Both the position numbers and the translations under genes were made by a program. From Tanypteryx hageni (lineage: Eukaryota; Arthropoda; Insecta; Odonata; Petaluridae), in assembly GCA_028673005.1 (NCBI GenBank), contig CM054118.1, positions 10,126,014 through 10,190,013 on the forward strand: a stretch of 64,000 nucleotides of DNA. The letters are read 5' to 3'. Positions 34,201-46,418 of this stretch are shown in pieces (positions within the stretch are counted from its first letter, which is position 1; each line of letters begins with the position of its first letter). The notes beneath the pieces were generated by a model. That model had not been told where the DNA came from. It did not search any database and saw nothing but the letters and a program-made list of their open reading frames with translations.

Positions 34201-35605
34201 AATCAATTACTACTACTTTTTATTTATATTACTTGCGTAAATTATGATTATAAACTCCGAATAACGAACCATTTATCCAGATTATTTTAACATGTTTAGC
34301 AAGCGAGGACATAAGTCACGCTTAATTTGTTCGAGAATTGAGTCGGACCATGATAACTGAGAGAGAGAGAGACGGCGTGAGCACCTGTCCTACTCTCTCC
34401 TTATGGAAAAAAAAAACATTTTAGAGTTATTGAGGGTTCGGAGTCCTGACCTGAACACCTGAGCAACTCTTCCTCCTCTTAGCCTACTTACCATACGAGA
34501 GCGCCCCCTTTCAAATGCTCGGCGGTAACCACAGGCAAAGCGCTTTATAGGCACTTAAACATTCTCCGGTTCTTAAGGCGGTAATATACTGGGTGTATTT
34601 CAGAACGTATCTCGCGTACTTGTGGGCAGTTCATCAAAAATCGCTACGAATTTGAAGAATGGTGGCCGTTATTAAAGAGACTGAAAAGTCCGTCGGGAAT
34701 GTTTGACGAAAGAAATGGTTACTATGAGTTGCTGCAGAGTTTTTCTGAAAAAGGAAACGTAGTATTTCTGGCGCTAAGAACGCCTTGTAGATTTTGATAT
34801 TTTTTAACCTACGATATTGCTCTCTCTTTCCATCGAAAGAAACAAAGGCAGTCATAATAAAATGTCGAAATTTATACTTTCCGAAACAGTGGTTTCTTTT
34901 TATTCTAATTGAGGGAAATTTAAATGGACGTTTTTATTAATAATTGCCTATCAGTTCCCATTCCTCCTTCACGGTGATGATGTAATTTATTGGCCAATGT
35001 TATTGTTTTTCGCCGATGTCCCGCGGACATCACCTTGCTGCTATATGCTTCAGTTATCAGTCTTGAGTCCACGCAATTTTTATATTAATAAACTAGTTGA
35101 ATGTTCTTTACGAGCGACTCGTCAGAACAGTTTTTTATCGAATAAAGCGTATTAGTGAAATAGATGGCAAAATACAACTCATTTGCATACAGTCAACTCG
35201 TATATGTTTGGTTTATGATAAAATGAATAATCCAAATGGATAAATTAGGCTCTATTGGTTTTCTGTCAACGTCGTGTTACTCATTTTAACGCATTTTAGA
35301 GCAATAAAATAATATGGGGCCATATTTTTAATGTCATGGGAAAATATATGGCGTTTAAATTGATAAATAGCGTAATTATGGCACTAATTATGCCAATTCG
35401 TGAAAGTCATAAAAAAGCAATTTGATCATCCGGTTGGTCCGAATTTACACCCTAAAATTATCTTATTATTTGCTCTTATGGAACCCACCTTAAGAGATCT
35501 CCTATTTGTAGGTTCCTTTCAGAAGATTTCATCTCCTGTGAGGAATTATTCGTGAAGAGTCTTCCTTCTCTGCCGCCAAGCTCCTTCATTCCTACGCTTA
35601 ACCCT
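34201..35605. other. Non-coding DNA with candidate regulatory stretch
   Basis: 34362-34374 is a short (GA)n. The stretch 35290-35445 is complex, AT-rich and contains TAATTATG twice (35373-35380 and 35385-35392), 12 bp apart, plus TTGATAAAT and AAAGTCATAAA. I infer possible homeodomain-bound regulatory DNA; there is no coding pattern. Confidence 0.35.
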
Positions 35606-35611
35606 TCCTTT

Positions 35612-35835
35612 TTTCGCTCTCTCTCCCTCCCTATTTCCCTCCCTATTTCCCTCCCTATTTCCCTTCCTATTTCCCTCCCTATTTCCCTCCTTATTTCCCT
35701 CCCTATTTCCCTTCCTATTTCCCTCCCTATTTCCCTCCTTATTTCCCTCCCTATTTCCCTCCCTATTTCCCTCCCTATTTACTTCCCTATTTCCCTCCCT
35801 ATTTACTTCCCTATCTCCCTCCCTATCCCCATCAC
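35612..35835. repeat. 12-bp minisatellite (CCCTCCCTATTT)n
   Basis: About 17 tandem copies of CTATTTCCCTCC with sporadic C-to-T changes (CCTTCC, CTTATTT) and TACTTCCC variants at the end. The 102-codon Leu/Pro/Ile/Ser frame across it is an artefact. Confidence 0.93.
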
Positions 35836-36275
35836 CATTTCCCTCCTTTTCCTACCTTGACTCCTTCCTCTCTTGTTCCTTTTCTCTCTTTCTTCTCCAT
35901 ATCTTCCCTCTCCCCTTCCCATCTCTTCTCGTCACCTCTGTTAGTTTCCTCCTTCCCTCTCATCTATCGGTATTATCTTCTCTGCCTCCTTACTCTCCCT
36001 CTCCTCCTTCCTCTTCCACATTCCGATTCTGCCTCATTCCGATTCTACTTCCGCTTCTACTTTCTTCCGCTTTTACCCTCCTTCTCTCCCTCTGCCTCCT
36101 TTCTCGTCTGCCCCTTGTCTCCACCTGCCTCCTCGGACTCTTACCTCCTCTGCCTCTTCCCTCCTCTGCCTCTTCCCTCATCTGTCGCCTCCCTACTCCT
36201 TCCTTCCAGTTCTCCCCCAAATCTCTCCTCCTTCCTCCCCCCTCCCGCAATCCCAATATCCGGCCAGTCTGCTCC
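35836..36275. repeat. Pyrimidine-rich tract following the minisatellite
   Basis: CTCTTTCTTCTCC-type sequence with CTCTGCCTCTTCCCTC duplicated around 36149-36180. Overlapping frames on both strands are compositional. Confidence 0.75.
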
Positions 36276-38900
36276 ATTCCGCCTCTGCCACATTCGATTC
36301 CCATTCAAGCGCCTTTTAGTGGCGACCCTTTGATTTTTAAGGCCAGCTCCCTCATTTCCCATCTCATTTCCTTCCTTCCCTTTGCTATAAGATATCATTT
36401 ATCCGTGGCTCCCCTTAAGCATTGTCTTTTCGATTGGTTTGTCGACCGCTGAGGTATGCTATTGGAGGAGAGTTGTTTGGAAATACTTAAGGTTTCACCT
36501 AGAAATATCTTAGACTTAGGGAATAATATGGAAATCGTTTTTTTAGGGAAGTGCAGGATGATATTATAGGCGGTAGTTGGATTTTTTCACTGATTGACCA
36601 AAGCGATTTCTACCTCCTTTGACGTGAAATTCGTTTGGATGTACTGAGACTACTTTAATCTATCAAAGCAATGAGGCTGGGAGAAAGATACACTATTTTT
36701 AGAAGAATTAACATCCTAAATTAATATTCATTACTATACACTAATCCCTTGTTTAACGTAAGTTAGGCCAACGCGGATATGATTATGCACGGCTAAATAA
36801 ATGTGAAACAACACGTAAAAAATTAAATTTGGCGCTCACTGCATTTTACGTAAATATGTGTCGTGAGAAACTCAACACTATCTTTTACGAAAACAACCTC
36901 CGCGCTTTGCAAGATACTGCTGTGGTTATCTAGAGGGAAGCTAAATTTGGACGAAATAACGCGGATTAAGAAGAGGAAATCGGTGAATAAATTTATAATT
37001 TACCCAAGACTCGTAACTTTCTTGTTAGGAGGTGAAATTCAATGGTTGATTAAGTTAGAACGAAACCGATTCTGGGGCGGCCTAAAGTTATTAAATATTG
37101 GAAGTTTCACTTGAAACTATTTATTTCGCGAAGGGATATACAATGTAACGAGTTGAATCTTCAGATTAGCCCAATAGTATTACGGAATTTCATTAATCTT
37201 CGCCTTGGCGGGCAAGATATCTCGCATCCGACGAATGTATTGCTCTCAGCTTGACAGACAGTGAACACTGGTGACTCGCGGGTGCTTTGCCTTTTTACAC
37301 GCGATAGTTTTTGTTTTAAAGCGGTCGGGTTTTCACCCGTCCGATTGAGTTATCCGGGACAAAATTTATGGCCGTTCCAGAAAGCCGAATCGAGTTTATC
37401 ATAAAAGCGTTCCTTTCGATTTAATCGGCTACATCGAACACGTGGCAGTTGCCAAAATTTCAATTTTTTCTTTGGCCCAACGGAACGATCCCAATCAGTC
37501 GCGGGAGGGAACGCTCTTCGCAGCCGGCGCCGCGTTTCGGACGAGGTGGTTTTTCGTTAAGTGGGCCTAGTCATATATCTCTCCGCGGTGATGTGGCGGA
37601 ATGTCTGGGAGAATATAAAAGCCCTCTGGCGGTGGCAAGTGGCGCCGGTGAAGACGGCGACAAAGTGCCTCTACGGACACGCCTTTACGCGGCGCCCAGG
37701 TGAAAATGCTGCTGCCCTCCGTCTGGCCTCCCCCACCCTCATCCGCGCGACCTTTCCTCTCACGCCAATCATCCGGAAGTTAAGGGAATAAAGAATTCGC
37801 TTTCCTTTCGCCGCCGTTATTTTGAGGAGACGAGATGGATAAGCTCTTTGGAAAGCTCTCGTTCCTTCGCTCCCACTACGGTTGGGTTCAAGCTCCGTTT
37901 AAAGCGAATAGTCGAGGGATATTATTATTTTAATTTTCCCGATCGCTTTCATCTTATAAATATTTTAGTGTTTATGTGTTTGAGTATATATGTATGTTCT
38001 TTATACGTTTTTACATCGTTGAAGCTATCGAATTCAAAAGTTTCATGGACCATCCTATGGACCAAAGGAAGAACTTGGTCTAAGTTTGCAGAACGTGGGG
38101 TCTCCTATACCCCATGGGGTCAACAAAATACTATTCCCATAAGAATGCATGGGAAATGGCGTGGAGAAACCCCAAAATGCCATGCAGCCCTTCACTGATG
38201 TGCTTATGAATATACCTAAATATTAACTTACGATTACGGAAAATTGCTTATTTTACGCACGAAAGACAGAATATTTTAATTCTGTTCATGTTTTGTTGCA
38301 TTACATGCTAAATCGCTCAAAAGTTTTCTTTAAGCGCAAAATGTATCGGTTTAATTTCCCATTTTCCAGGCGGCAACAAAGTTAAAATTCTTAATTATTG
38401 TCCTCTTCAAAGGGAGACGTAAAGATTAATGCATGCCGTGGTGCTCCGTCGAGGTATGAATACTTTTAAAGTTAGTCAAATGATTTTTAAGGAATATTGT
38501 TATCTTTTACTATTAACATTGAAAGATTTATCGCAACATAAATCGATAAATCTATTTACATTTGTTCGGTAACCAAAATGTTGTTTATTGTTTACGTTCT
38601 GACTATAGTATTGACATAACCCACATAGTTTTATTGCTGCTATAAAGGCTTCGGTGCATCTATCATGTGAATATTAAGTAAGACGTTAATGCGTAATTAT
38701 ATTAGCGGTAAAACTTGAGAATACAATACATAAAATAGAAAATGTTAATGTAAATATCGCTTGCGTATTTAAGGAATGGGGAACGTTTGGTTAACTTCCA
38801 ACAGAAAAAGTAAGTAAATTTCAAAATTTATTGTATCATTTTTATTGTAATATGACATCAAAAGTGATATAATATAATAAAAATAATAAATAATAAAAAT
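36276..38900. other. Non-coding DNA, no supported gene
   Basis: 37450-37800 is GC-richer with overlapping open frames in two phases, neither with a family pattern. CCCCATGGGG near 38110 is a simple palindrome. 38800-38900 is strongly AT-rich (AATAATAAATAATAAAA) just before the Helitron end. Confidence 0.4.
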
Positions 38901-38953
38901 CGTTTTCTACAAAAGAAAACGCTTTCCCGAGCGAAGCCGGGCGTTTCTGCTAG
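38901..38953 (+). mobile_element. Helitron 3' terminus
   Basis: A perfect 8-bp hairpin CGTTTTCT/AGAAAACG (38901-38921) is followed by CCCGAGCGAAGCCGGG, an imperfect terminal hairpin, and then CTAG at 38950-38953 before T. This agrees with a Helitron end; the 5' end was not found. It resembles the 18985 end (CCGGG then CTAGT), suggesting related families. Confidence 0.6.
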
Positions 38954-39768
38954 TATGTTTAATTTCGCGTTTCTTTGTTACTCCACCGATTTTGCTAAAA
39001 ATTTGTAATACATATGATAATTCTTTAAGAATTTTGCTGTTTTGCTACATAAAGGTCGGAAAATGATTATAGACGAGGTACACACCAATTGTTAAAGCGG
39101 AGAACGAATCATTTAAACTCTTTTCATTGTTTCATTTTTAGGCTGCTTACCAAAAGAAACAGCATTATGAAATGGTCCTGTATGTGTGTGTGTGTGTGTC
39201 CCCTATTAATTACTTTTGCACCAATGGGCCGATTTTCATGAAACTTGGTATTAGGCTCGTGCTGCCAGGACCCACCTCCGGGCTATATTATATTTGAAGA
39301 AGATTTAAGTCCCGGGTTCGATTCTAGGAACAGTTTTCCCTATTTGTTTTACATAGGAAATCTCAAATCCATCGTGCAGAGATGTTTTCTTTAATATTTT
39401 AAAATATCTTAAAACTGTGATAGCGGAGCGAGGCTTGTACTATTCTAAGGAGAAAAGAATGTAAATTCTAATTCTTATCACAAAATTTTGATAATTGATA
39501 GTATTTTCTTGAATTTCTATCAAAACAGCGTTTTTGCGTTTCAAATCGCATTTATCGGATTGTAGCCATGGTGACGATTATTACCGAACTCGGCTTGAGC
39601 ATAGCGAGTGAACAAATGGGTTATTTTCTTTTCCGCTCGACTACTCTTCAGCAATGGGCAGTTGATCCAGACATATTAGCGTATAAACAGTAACATTTAT
39701 TAAATTCGTTTATTTAAAAAAATAAATGCAAAATATAATGTCAGCATGAGATTTTACCATTTGTTTAA
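38954..39768. other. Repeat-derived DNA, element undefined
   Basis: Contains (GT)n at 39183-39199, then GATTTTCATGAAACTTGGTA and a B-box-like GGGTTCGATTC near 39315. These suggest old repeat DNA, but no pair of ends defines an element. Confidence 0.4.
39183..39199. repeat. (GT)n microsatellite
   Basis: Eight uninterrupted GT dinucleotides. Confidence 0.9.
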
Positions 39769-39770
39769 TA

Positions 39771-40229
39771 CAGCCTTCACTCGTTTTACGAGTTTTTGCT
39801 TATACAATTATATATTATAGCAATTTCACACCTATTTTTCGATTTGCGAACAAATTTTTGCTTATGCGAGTTCGTTACGTTCACATGAAAATCCTATTTT
39901 TCAAATATCGAATAAATTTTCGCTTATACGTGCTCTATCCGCTTCGGGAAAGTTCGTCAGATTGCGTCACGCTGTTCCGAATAAGAACCATCATCTCGGT
40001 CTCAGTACGCGCGTTGCTGTTCTTTGTGAAATTCGGTTCGCTGAGTGGTATGCATTTTTATCTTTTAAATCGGTATATTTTTTATGGGATATTTTTTTAT
40101 TTTGACCTTCGGAACCAATTAAAATTTTTTACATAGGAAACAATGGGAAAATAATTTTCGTTTTACGAGTTTTCGCCTAACGAACAATTTTCGTGGAACG
40201 AATTAAGTTCGTAAAACGAGGGAAGGCTG
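39771..40229. mobile_element. pogo-like miniature element
   Basis: TA flanks both ends (39769-39770 and 40230-40231). The left end CAGCCTTCACTCGTTTTACG and the reverse complement of the right end CAGCCTTCCCTCGTTTTACG differ at one base in 20. Inside, a CCTATTTTTC…CGAA…TTTT…GCTTAT…CG segment is repeated at about 39831 and 39892. There is no transposase frame in 459 bp; the 39858-40136 frame lies wholly inside and has no family match. Confidence 0.88.
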
Positions 40230-40231
40230 TA

Positions 40232-42858
40232 TTTTAAACCTGATAATGCTCTATTAATTTGTTTTTCAATTTTCTCTACCATTGATAAACTATGAACTAC
40301 AAGTAGTATTTCTAGTATGAGAATTCCTTGGAATGACTGACACATACCGAAACATTCCCTATCAATATAAGTAATCATTTCGGGACGTCAACTTTGGGAA
40401 ACCAGCCTGCTTTAGTCTTGGTTTGTACTTATTGTTTTACTATAAAAAAGTTGTTGCATTTTGATTTTTAAAAATAGAAATAGATGGAGTTTTCTACTAT
40501 TTTAGTAGAAAATGGCATTTTAACGATCACGTAACTCGAAATCACTAATGGGAGTCGGTGTACGGTGGTTACAAAGCTTTAGCTAAGTTTAGATACAAAT
40601 TCAACATATACTTTCTCTGGCAAAAAACGTGGGAAGTAATCGTGACAGGTTATTTGTTCCTTATAGATAGCGTTAAAATACCTGTTTTGACGGATCCTTG
40701 TTGACTAATAATACTTCTGGGACGTATTTTAACAGTGCAACTTCGTAATCCACTCAGAAAGGTGTCTGTATTAATTATAGGGGAAAGTCGAGAGCTTTGT
40801 ATTACATAAACCAGTATTATTATTAATACATAGTTACTTCATCGAAAACCACTTTCATATTGAGTACCAGAAGTCAATACCCATAAATACCGGCTATAAA
40901 GGTTGTATCCTCGTGTAATGCAACCCACAAAACACTATATGCTAGCGGTTCGCTTCGTTTTTCGATAAGCTTAGATGTAAGTAATTTACAAAGAAATCGA
41001 CCAAGTATTTATGTGGTTGATATGACCAGTTTGATAAATATGTATTTAAGTCTAAATCCTGCCCGGACGAGGCGCTGTATTAGTCGACGTCGGAGAGAGA
41101 GAGAGAGAGAGAGAGAGAGGGGAAAAACCACAACCGACGACCTTGGACTGCCGCGCATCCCTTCCAATTCGTCCGAGATGCGTCCCTCGTCATTATCTGC
41201 CGACTTCGTGACGTGTTGGCATTCCGGACTCGGCGCGAAATGAACATGGGATGTACACGAAATCACCATTGGCGGAGAAAAAGAGTATCTATCGACGGTT
41301 CAAGTTTCACGTCTTCTCCAAGATATCACGTCGATCGTATTTCGCTTGTTTGATTCACGGGATGGATCTCTTTCGGCCTTTTTGTAAATCGCTGACGATT
41401 TTCGATGCCCCGGATGGAGCTGCAGGGCGCCACGGCCGCAACCGGGATCCCAGTCGTCCGACGGGAGAAAGTTGTCGTGGTGACTGTGACCTTTCGAAAG
41501 GAACGCATTGAGAGGCTATTCAAGTCGCTGTTCCCGCAATTAGATACGGAATCCTCTCCGAGTCCTAACTTAATAGGAGGCCAAATTAGGTGAATTTTAT
41601 GTCGGAATATCTTTCGGGACGCAATTATATCGCGCCATTAATGAATACTCGTATTAAATCTTAATCCGGTTTTTTATCGAATGGGAGTTGAATTCAATTT
41701 ACCGGTTGCAGAGTTGCGGCGAGAAAAGGTCGCTGTTCAGTGGATGCTTTAGTGGCTAAAAGGGACGTTATTTTTTATTCGTTCCTTTATCTTACGCCGG
41801 CTCTACTGGAATTACGGAAATCGGCGTGTAAATGAAATACTTTCGAGTCTTCGCGTTTCAAAGAGATTCGCCGATTAATTACAAATCCGTTGTTTTGCGA
41901 AAATATATTTCAGCGGTATTTTGTAGTCTTGAGAAAAAAAGAAATCATGTCCAATTTTTATTTTAAAAAAATAGTTGTTTCATAACCGTAAATTTTACAA
42001 AGAAAAATAGTTGACCTCGGGAATGTTTTTAAATCTTTGGTGGCAGACCTAGCGTACGTGTATTCTCAAAGAATTCTTCATCAAACTAACTTGAAACACT
42101 TAAAAAAGTTATTGTACTTATCACCCAATGTCATCAATTTTCATATTCAATCCCCTTCCGTCATCGTTTCTCTGACTTGTGCGGAAATTACTTTTTACAT
42201 TATCGACATTTTTGCAATATATATATTAAATTCCTAATTTTTGTCATTGAAGGCCTTTGTTTACTTAATGAGGTATTGAAAGTAATCTTTGCCGGCGTTT
42301 CCTTCTTTTATCTTAACAGCGTCTTCGGATTTATGCCATCCACGTGAAGGAAGGTTTTTACGAGAAAGTATTTAACACAAATTTCTAGGGATTCACTCCT
42401 TCAGGCGGGACATTTTTCTCAACGATTATGAACATAGCCTTAAGGGCATGCGTATGTGTTTATAGGTTTCGCCGTTCACTTGAAAGCTGCGCCGTAATTC
42501 GAATCAAAGGTCAGTTATTCCATTGACCCATTTGGTGGAATTCTAAAGGCGCACTAGTTAGAGGCCGAGCGAGAGGACAACCTCCGCTTTTAACGTATGC
42601 AAAGGAAGAATAGCGTCCAGGAGTATTTTCCCTTTCCTTTCGCCTCCTTGACGACTGACGTTAATTGCGCTTCAAGCATTCATGTTTTTTTCACATCCGT
42701 TGGATCTTTTCGTGATCTTGCGCTCGTCTACACATGTTGCGCGAGCCGGGTCCTGAGATATGCTCGCGTTTCACTCGTCGATGTATGTTGATGTGTACGT
42801 TTCGTCTTGCCGATTTACAGCTAAATTGCTCCTCTTTCAATTGCCCGAAGATAATAAT
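40232..42858. other. Non-coding DNA with (GA)13
   Basis: (GA)13 lies at 41093-41118. Frames from 41013 to 41593 on both strands are overlapping and have no recognisable family. The rest is AT-rich. Confidence 0.4.
41093..41118. repeat. (GA)13 microsatellite
   Basis: Uninterrupted GA dinucleotides; one of few purine-rich repeats on the plus strand. Confidence 0.92.
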
Positions 42859-42859
42859 G

Positions 42860-43110
42860 GATGGCGGAATGGCTAGAGCGTTGGCCTTCCACGCAGCGGT
42901 CCCAGGTTCGAATCCGTCGGAGGTCGGATTTTTCAACCTGGGATCGTCCTGTTCCCTACCTGTGTGCTTTGAGGATACCACGCAATTCAGCACTCCGTCC
43001 TTCGGAAGGAACGTTAAGCAGTTGCCCCCCTTGGTGCTCTTCGTAAAGAGTAGGCTAATACCGGCACCGGGTTTCCCTCCTCCCTTGTGAGTGTCTTGTG
43101 TGGAAGGAAC
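42860..43110 (+). mobile_element. tRNA-derived SINE with a different head (copy 2)
   Basis: The head starts with GGATGGCGGAATGGCTAGAG and has a perfect B box GGTTCGAATCC (42904-42914). It is clearly not the Val-like head of the copies at 33.9 and 62.1 kb. The body is the same: TCCTTCGGAAGG, GTTAAGCAGTTGCCCCCCTT, CTCTTCGTAAAGAGTAGGCT, ACCGGCACCGGGTTTCCCTC. The promoter boxes are better kept than in the other copies. The frames at 42734-43090 and 42861-43046 are translations of the SINE. Confidence 0.85.
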
Positions 43111-43764
43111 TATGACTATAATAATCCAAGAGGTAGATTAGGCAGAAATTCCATACAAACAAATAATAATGGAAAATGAGTTGTCTGCTGCTAGAGTAGC
43201 AAGGTATATAGGTACTGTACCTTTACTGTATAATTGCTTAAATATTTTTGTTCTTAGCTTGGAGATTTTTTAATAATGCTTCCACCCAGGATGAAGCGGA
43301 ATAACGAAAAACGTTCTTACTAAAAATATATCTAAGGAGAAATTCTCTCGAGAATTTATTCGCCTATATGACATCAAATTGGATTGTTGTACTTGCCTTT
43401 CGTTTCTATTCTCGCGTTCCTACAACGTTTAAATTGAAGCCTAGAGACCGATGCAACTACTTCTAGGGGAACAGATGGTGGAAGAAAGCGGATAACTAAA
43501 AGAAGGCAGCGTGAAAATGTTCTGTTGGTCGAAAATGATGCTTGGAGGAAAGGATTGGACTTGGCCCTGAATGTAATGAGTAGCTCAAAATTCGAATGAG
43601 AGGGATTGTGAAATCTTGTTTCAATTCTTTAGTTGTAATGAAGGTCGGATTTTTTTAGCTATACAGTTTCTATTTCTTGTCGGTTATTGGAAAAATTTAG
43701 GTCACTTTTTCCGGCGAATTTATCGTCGCTTCGATTTTGTACAATAATTGGATAACTGATTACA

Positions 43765-43971
43765 ATGAAGAAAAGGTATCGATTAAACCATAAAAATACA
43801 GAAACCGTTATGTATCCGATCGGAGCCATCTTCAAGCGTGTGCTGAAAGTTCTGGAAATGATGTCAATTTCGAAACTGTGGTCCGATGATAACCTGATTA
43901 GGCTTAACTGCCATGACCAACTGCAAGAGCTACAGAAGATAAATGAGCTGAATGTTAATTTTCAAGCGTAA
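43765..43971 (+). CDS. Short unrecognised frame ending at a donor-like site
   Basis: A 68-codon frame with a charged/amphipathic composition (ELQKINELNVNF near its end). The reading frame closes exactly in GC|GTAAGT at about 43969, a good splice-donor sequence. No pyrimidine-rich acceptor precedes it and I do not recognise the protein. It may be a chance frame or a fragment of an exon or element. Confidence 0.15.
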   Translation: MKKRYRLNHKNTETVMYPIGAIFKRVLKVLEMMSISKLWSDDNLIRLNCHDQLQELQKINELNVNFQA

Positions 43972-44899
43972 GTGCTAGTTTATTTTATGAGTGGAATCCG
44001 TGTGGATAAATTTTATTCCCCTTCTATATTAAAATCTCCGGCTTCGCTCAGAGAACCGGGGATATTTTTAGAGATAAATTTATAGGTCGTTGGACATGGA
44101 TGCTGTTGAACTAGTTCAGTAGCCTGCTCTTACGTAAATTCTTTCGAGAAGTTGGAAAAGAGGGGTGAATGAGATTTGCGAATGTGGCAAAGATTTTCAT
44201 CAAAGATCCTATGCATAAATATAGTATAATACTATTGCACAACGATATATCAGAAATGATACCAGGGAGATATTAAATTTTTATTTAGAATTTATCAGTT
44301 TTAATCAAACAAACAATCGAAAATTATTTGAAACACCTCACTTGAGTTCAGTAGTTGTAATATTGACGTTTACGTACTTTCTTTGCTGTAGATCCATTTC
44401 CTTACGCTTACAAAATCTGTCATGCACGCGTAAGGAATTAAAAGTATTTTGTATATATAGCAGATCTTATTTACTTCAGTAACCAAAAAGATTATTTACG
44501 TTGACAGCAATTAGGTAGCTATGCATGAATAAGTTCGAAGCGAATTACGGCTTTCTTTGCTCGAGTTTCTTGATATTAGCTACTCCTACAATAAAAATCT
44601 GATGTGGCCACCACATGACTTTCTCCATATCTGTAATATTTCTAAAAATTCCAAATTGGTTACATATTTTAAGAAACCGAGAAAATTTTAGACTTTACAA
44701 AGAACAGAAATAAACAAACCATAGCCTTCTGATATTTGATATAGCTCCAACAATTAAGAAAAGAAAAAGAAGCGTTACTAAGAGGTAACTAAGCGTCAAT
44801 TGTTAACAATAGTCGTCGGTAGGTGGCGTGGTGGTGGCAGCTAAAAATATAAGATATCTCTTAAACAATGCATTATATGGACAAATGTTTCAAACAAAG

Positions 44900-44926
44900 G
44901 TTGTAGAAAATTAAATTTCCTACAAC
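44900..44926. repeat. 27-bp near-perfect palindrome
   Basis: GTTGTAG at 44900-44906 and CTACAAC at 44920-44926, with AAAATT/AAATTT-type symmetric filling; only the centre and one pair deviate. Confidence 0.85.
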
Positions 44927-45664
44927 TTTTATCCCGATACATTTTTACAAAAAAAGCTGTCACATACATACAGACATCATCGAGAAAATGGTCAAAACTT
45001 GATTAGGGGACCTCAAAACGTATTTCCGTTGAAATCTCGAAGTATTTTTTCATGGATACAATACGTGCCCCTGTACTACGTATGGAGAAAGTAAAAACGT
45101 ATAGAAAGAGAAATACTCTATGTTACTATTTCTACAATGTTGTTCAAAAACTACTTTGATATGAACAAAACTTGACATAACGGAAAGTTCATTTTTTGTC
45201 ACCAGTAAAGTGGTACCCCTGATTGGCTTAATTTATGTGATTTTCTTATTGTCTTTGAGAGTAAGCCTTTAATATCAAATTTCATAAAAATCCGTTTGAT
45301 AGAAGTCGAGAAAGAACATGCGGACGGACAGACGAACGGACAAACCGAAGCTAATAGGCGATTGTGCTGGAAGCGAAACTCTCCTAAAAAAGCTTATGGT
45401 AATTTTGTCAAGGTTTTCGGTAAATTATTTTAGCCTGTTTCGTATCTATTGATGTACATTTTTCTCCTGATGATTTCCAGTAAATTAATAACAATGAATT
45501 GCTCTAACTAACTCTTCCTGATGATTAATGAGCTTATGTGGTGTATGAAATATGCTAACATTCCAGGTTTTCTGTCCGAGTTCTAGTGTTGAATTACTGA
45601 AGAAAGGGATCAGATTTTCACTAGGCACATATATTGGAAAACTATGTTATCCAGTTAAGAGATA

Positions 45665-45885
45665 GAACCAGATGCGAATTTCGGCTACAAAATAACCGCC
45701 GTCAGTGGCGATTCATTCATTCGTTAATTCTAAAAAGAACTAGAAACCCAATCGGTGTATAAAAATCGATGACGGATGCTTGGTAACCGAAATGTGCATA
45801 TAGTTTTTCTAACCTTTATATGGCTGTTGGAGAAACGTGGTTTTTCAATTTAGATCTAAGAATAAGGTATGCTCAATAATTTTTT
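45665..45885 (-). ncRNA. Hammerhead-ribozyme-like repeat, copy C
   Basis: Minus strand: GCCA, then CTGA with three core bases deleted, CGGCGGTTATTTTGTAGCCG (one bulged stem II), GAAA, ATTCGCATC and TGGTTC. GCCA/TGGT keeps stem I pairing across the core, and ATC is an allowed cleavage triplet. The deleted core should abolish activity. The family block TGGCTGTTGGAGAAAC lies at 45820-45835. This copy and E keep the longest family sequence, about 200 bp. Confidence 0.6.
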
Positions 45886-46392
45886 CTTTGAAATGTATAT
45901 ACATACGTTAAGAAGCCGGAAATCGGCTGGAAAAGTAATAAATTGTATCAATACAGAATTTTAATTGGATAAAACAATCGCATCTCATTAGCGGTACGTG
46001 ATCCGACCAAGATGTATTACTTCGAACCTGCCACGTAATGGCTATTTAATCTCCATGGAAACAAGGAAGGAGAGAAGACGGCAGCAATAACCCTACACCG
46101 TCTTCGCACCTTTTCCCATGTGCCTCTTAAATATAGCGGGAGAAAGAGAGAGGAGTACTCACAAGGTAGATATTATACTGAGTAAGTGGTTGAAGGAGGG
46201 GCAGGAGAGAACAGGTGAGGCGGCGAGGCCCTTTTTTCAAATCTCTCCGCATCGCTTTTTACGCCGGCGTTCGTAAGAGCGAACGGGAGAGTCGGCCGTG
46301 TAGCTCTAGCGACTCCGTAGCGGGCACGTGCCGCCCAAGTTTCACTTTTCCTACCCGCAGTTTTTTCCCGTCTCCTTCTTTCCCCGACGCAA

Positions 46393-46418
46393 TCTCTCTC
46401 TCTCTCTCTCTCTCTCTC
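46393..46418. repeat. (TC)13 microsatellite
   Basis: Uninterrupted TC dinucleotides within a pyrimidine-rich patch. Confidence 0.9.

Larger units (their letters stand above)
43111..45664. other. Non-coding, partly repeat-derived DNA
   Basis: 44025-44070 has CTATATTAAAATCTCCGGC next to GCTTCGCTC, reminiscent of a Helitron terminus but without CTAG. The stretch 44830-45370 contains a palindrome (44900-44926) and a ACGGACAGACGAACGGACAA segment typical of old interspersed repeats. No ends define an element. Confidence 0.35.

Noticed and set aside
39300..39330. GGGTTCGATTC as a tRNA or SINE B box
   Set aside because: No A box or tRNA-like fold upstream at the right distance.
42734..43090. Two overlapping plus frames
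   Set aside because: They translate the SINE head and body.
44025..44070. Possible Helitron terminus (CTCCGGCTTCGCTC)
   Set aside because: No CTRR end and no convincing hairpin in either orientation.
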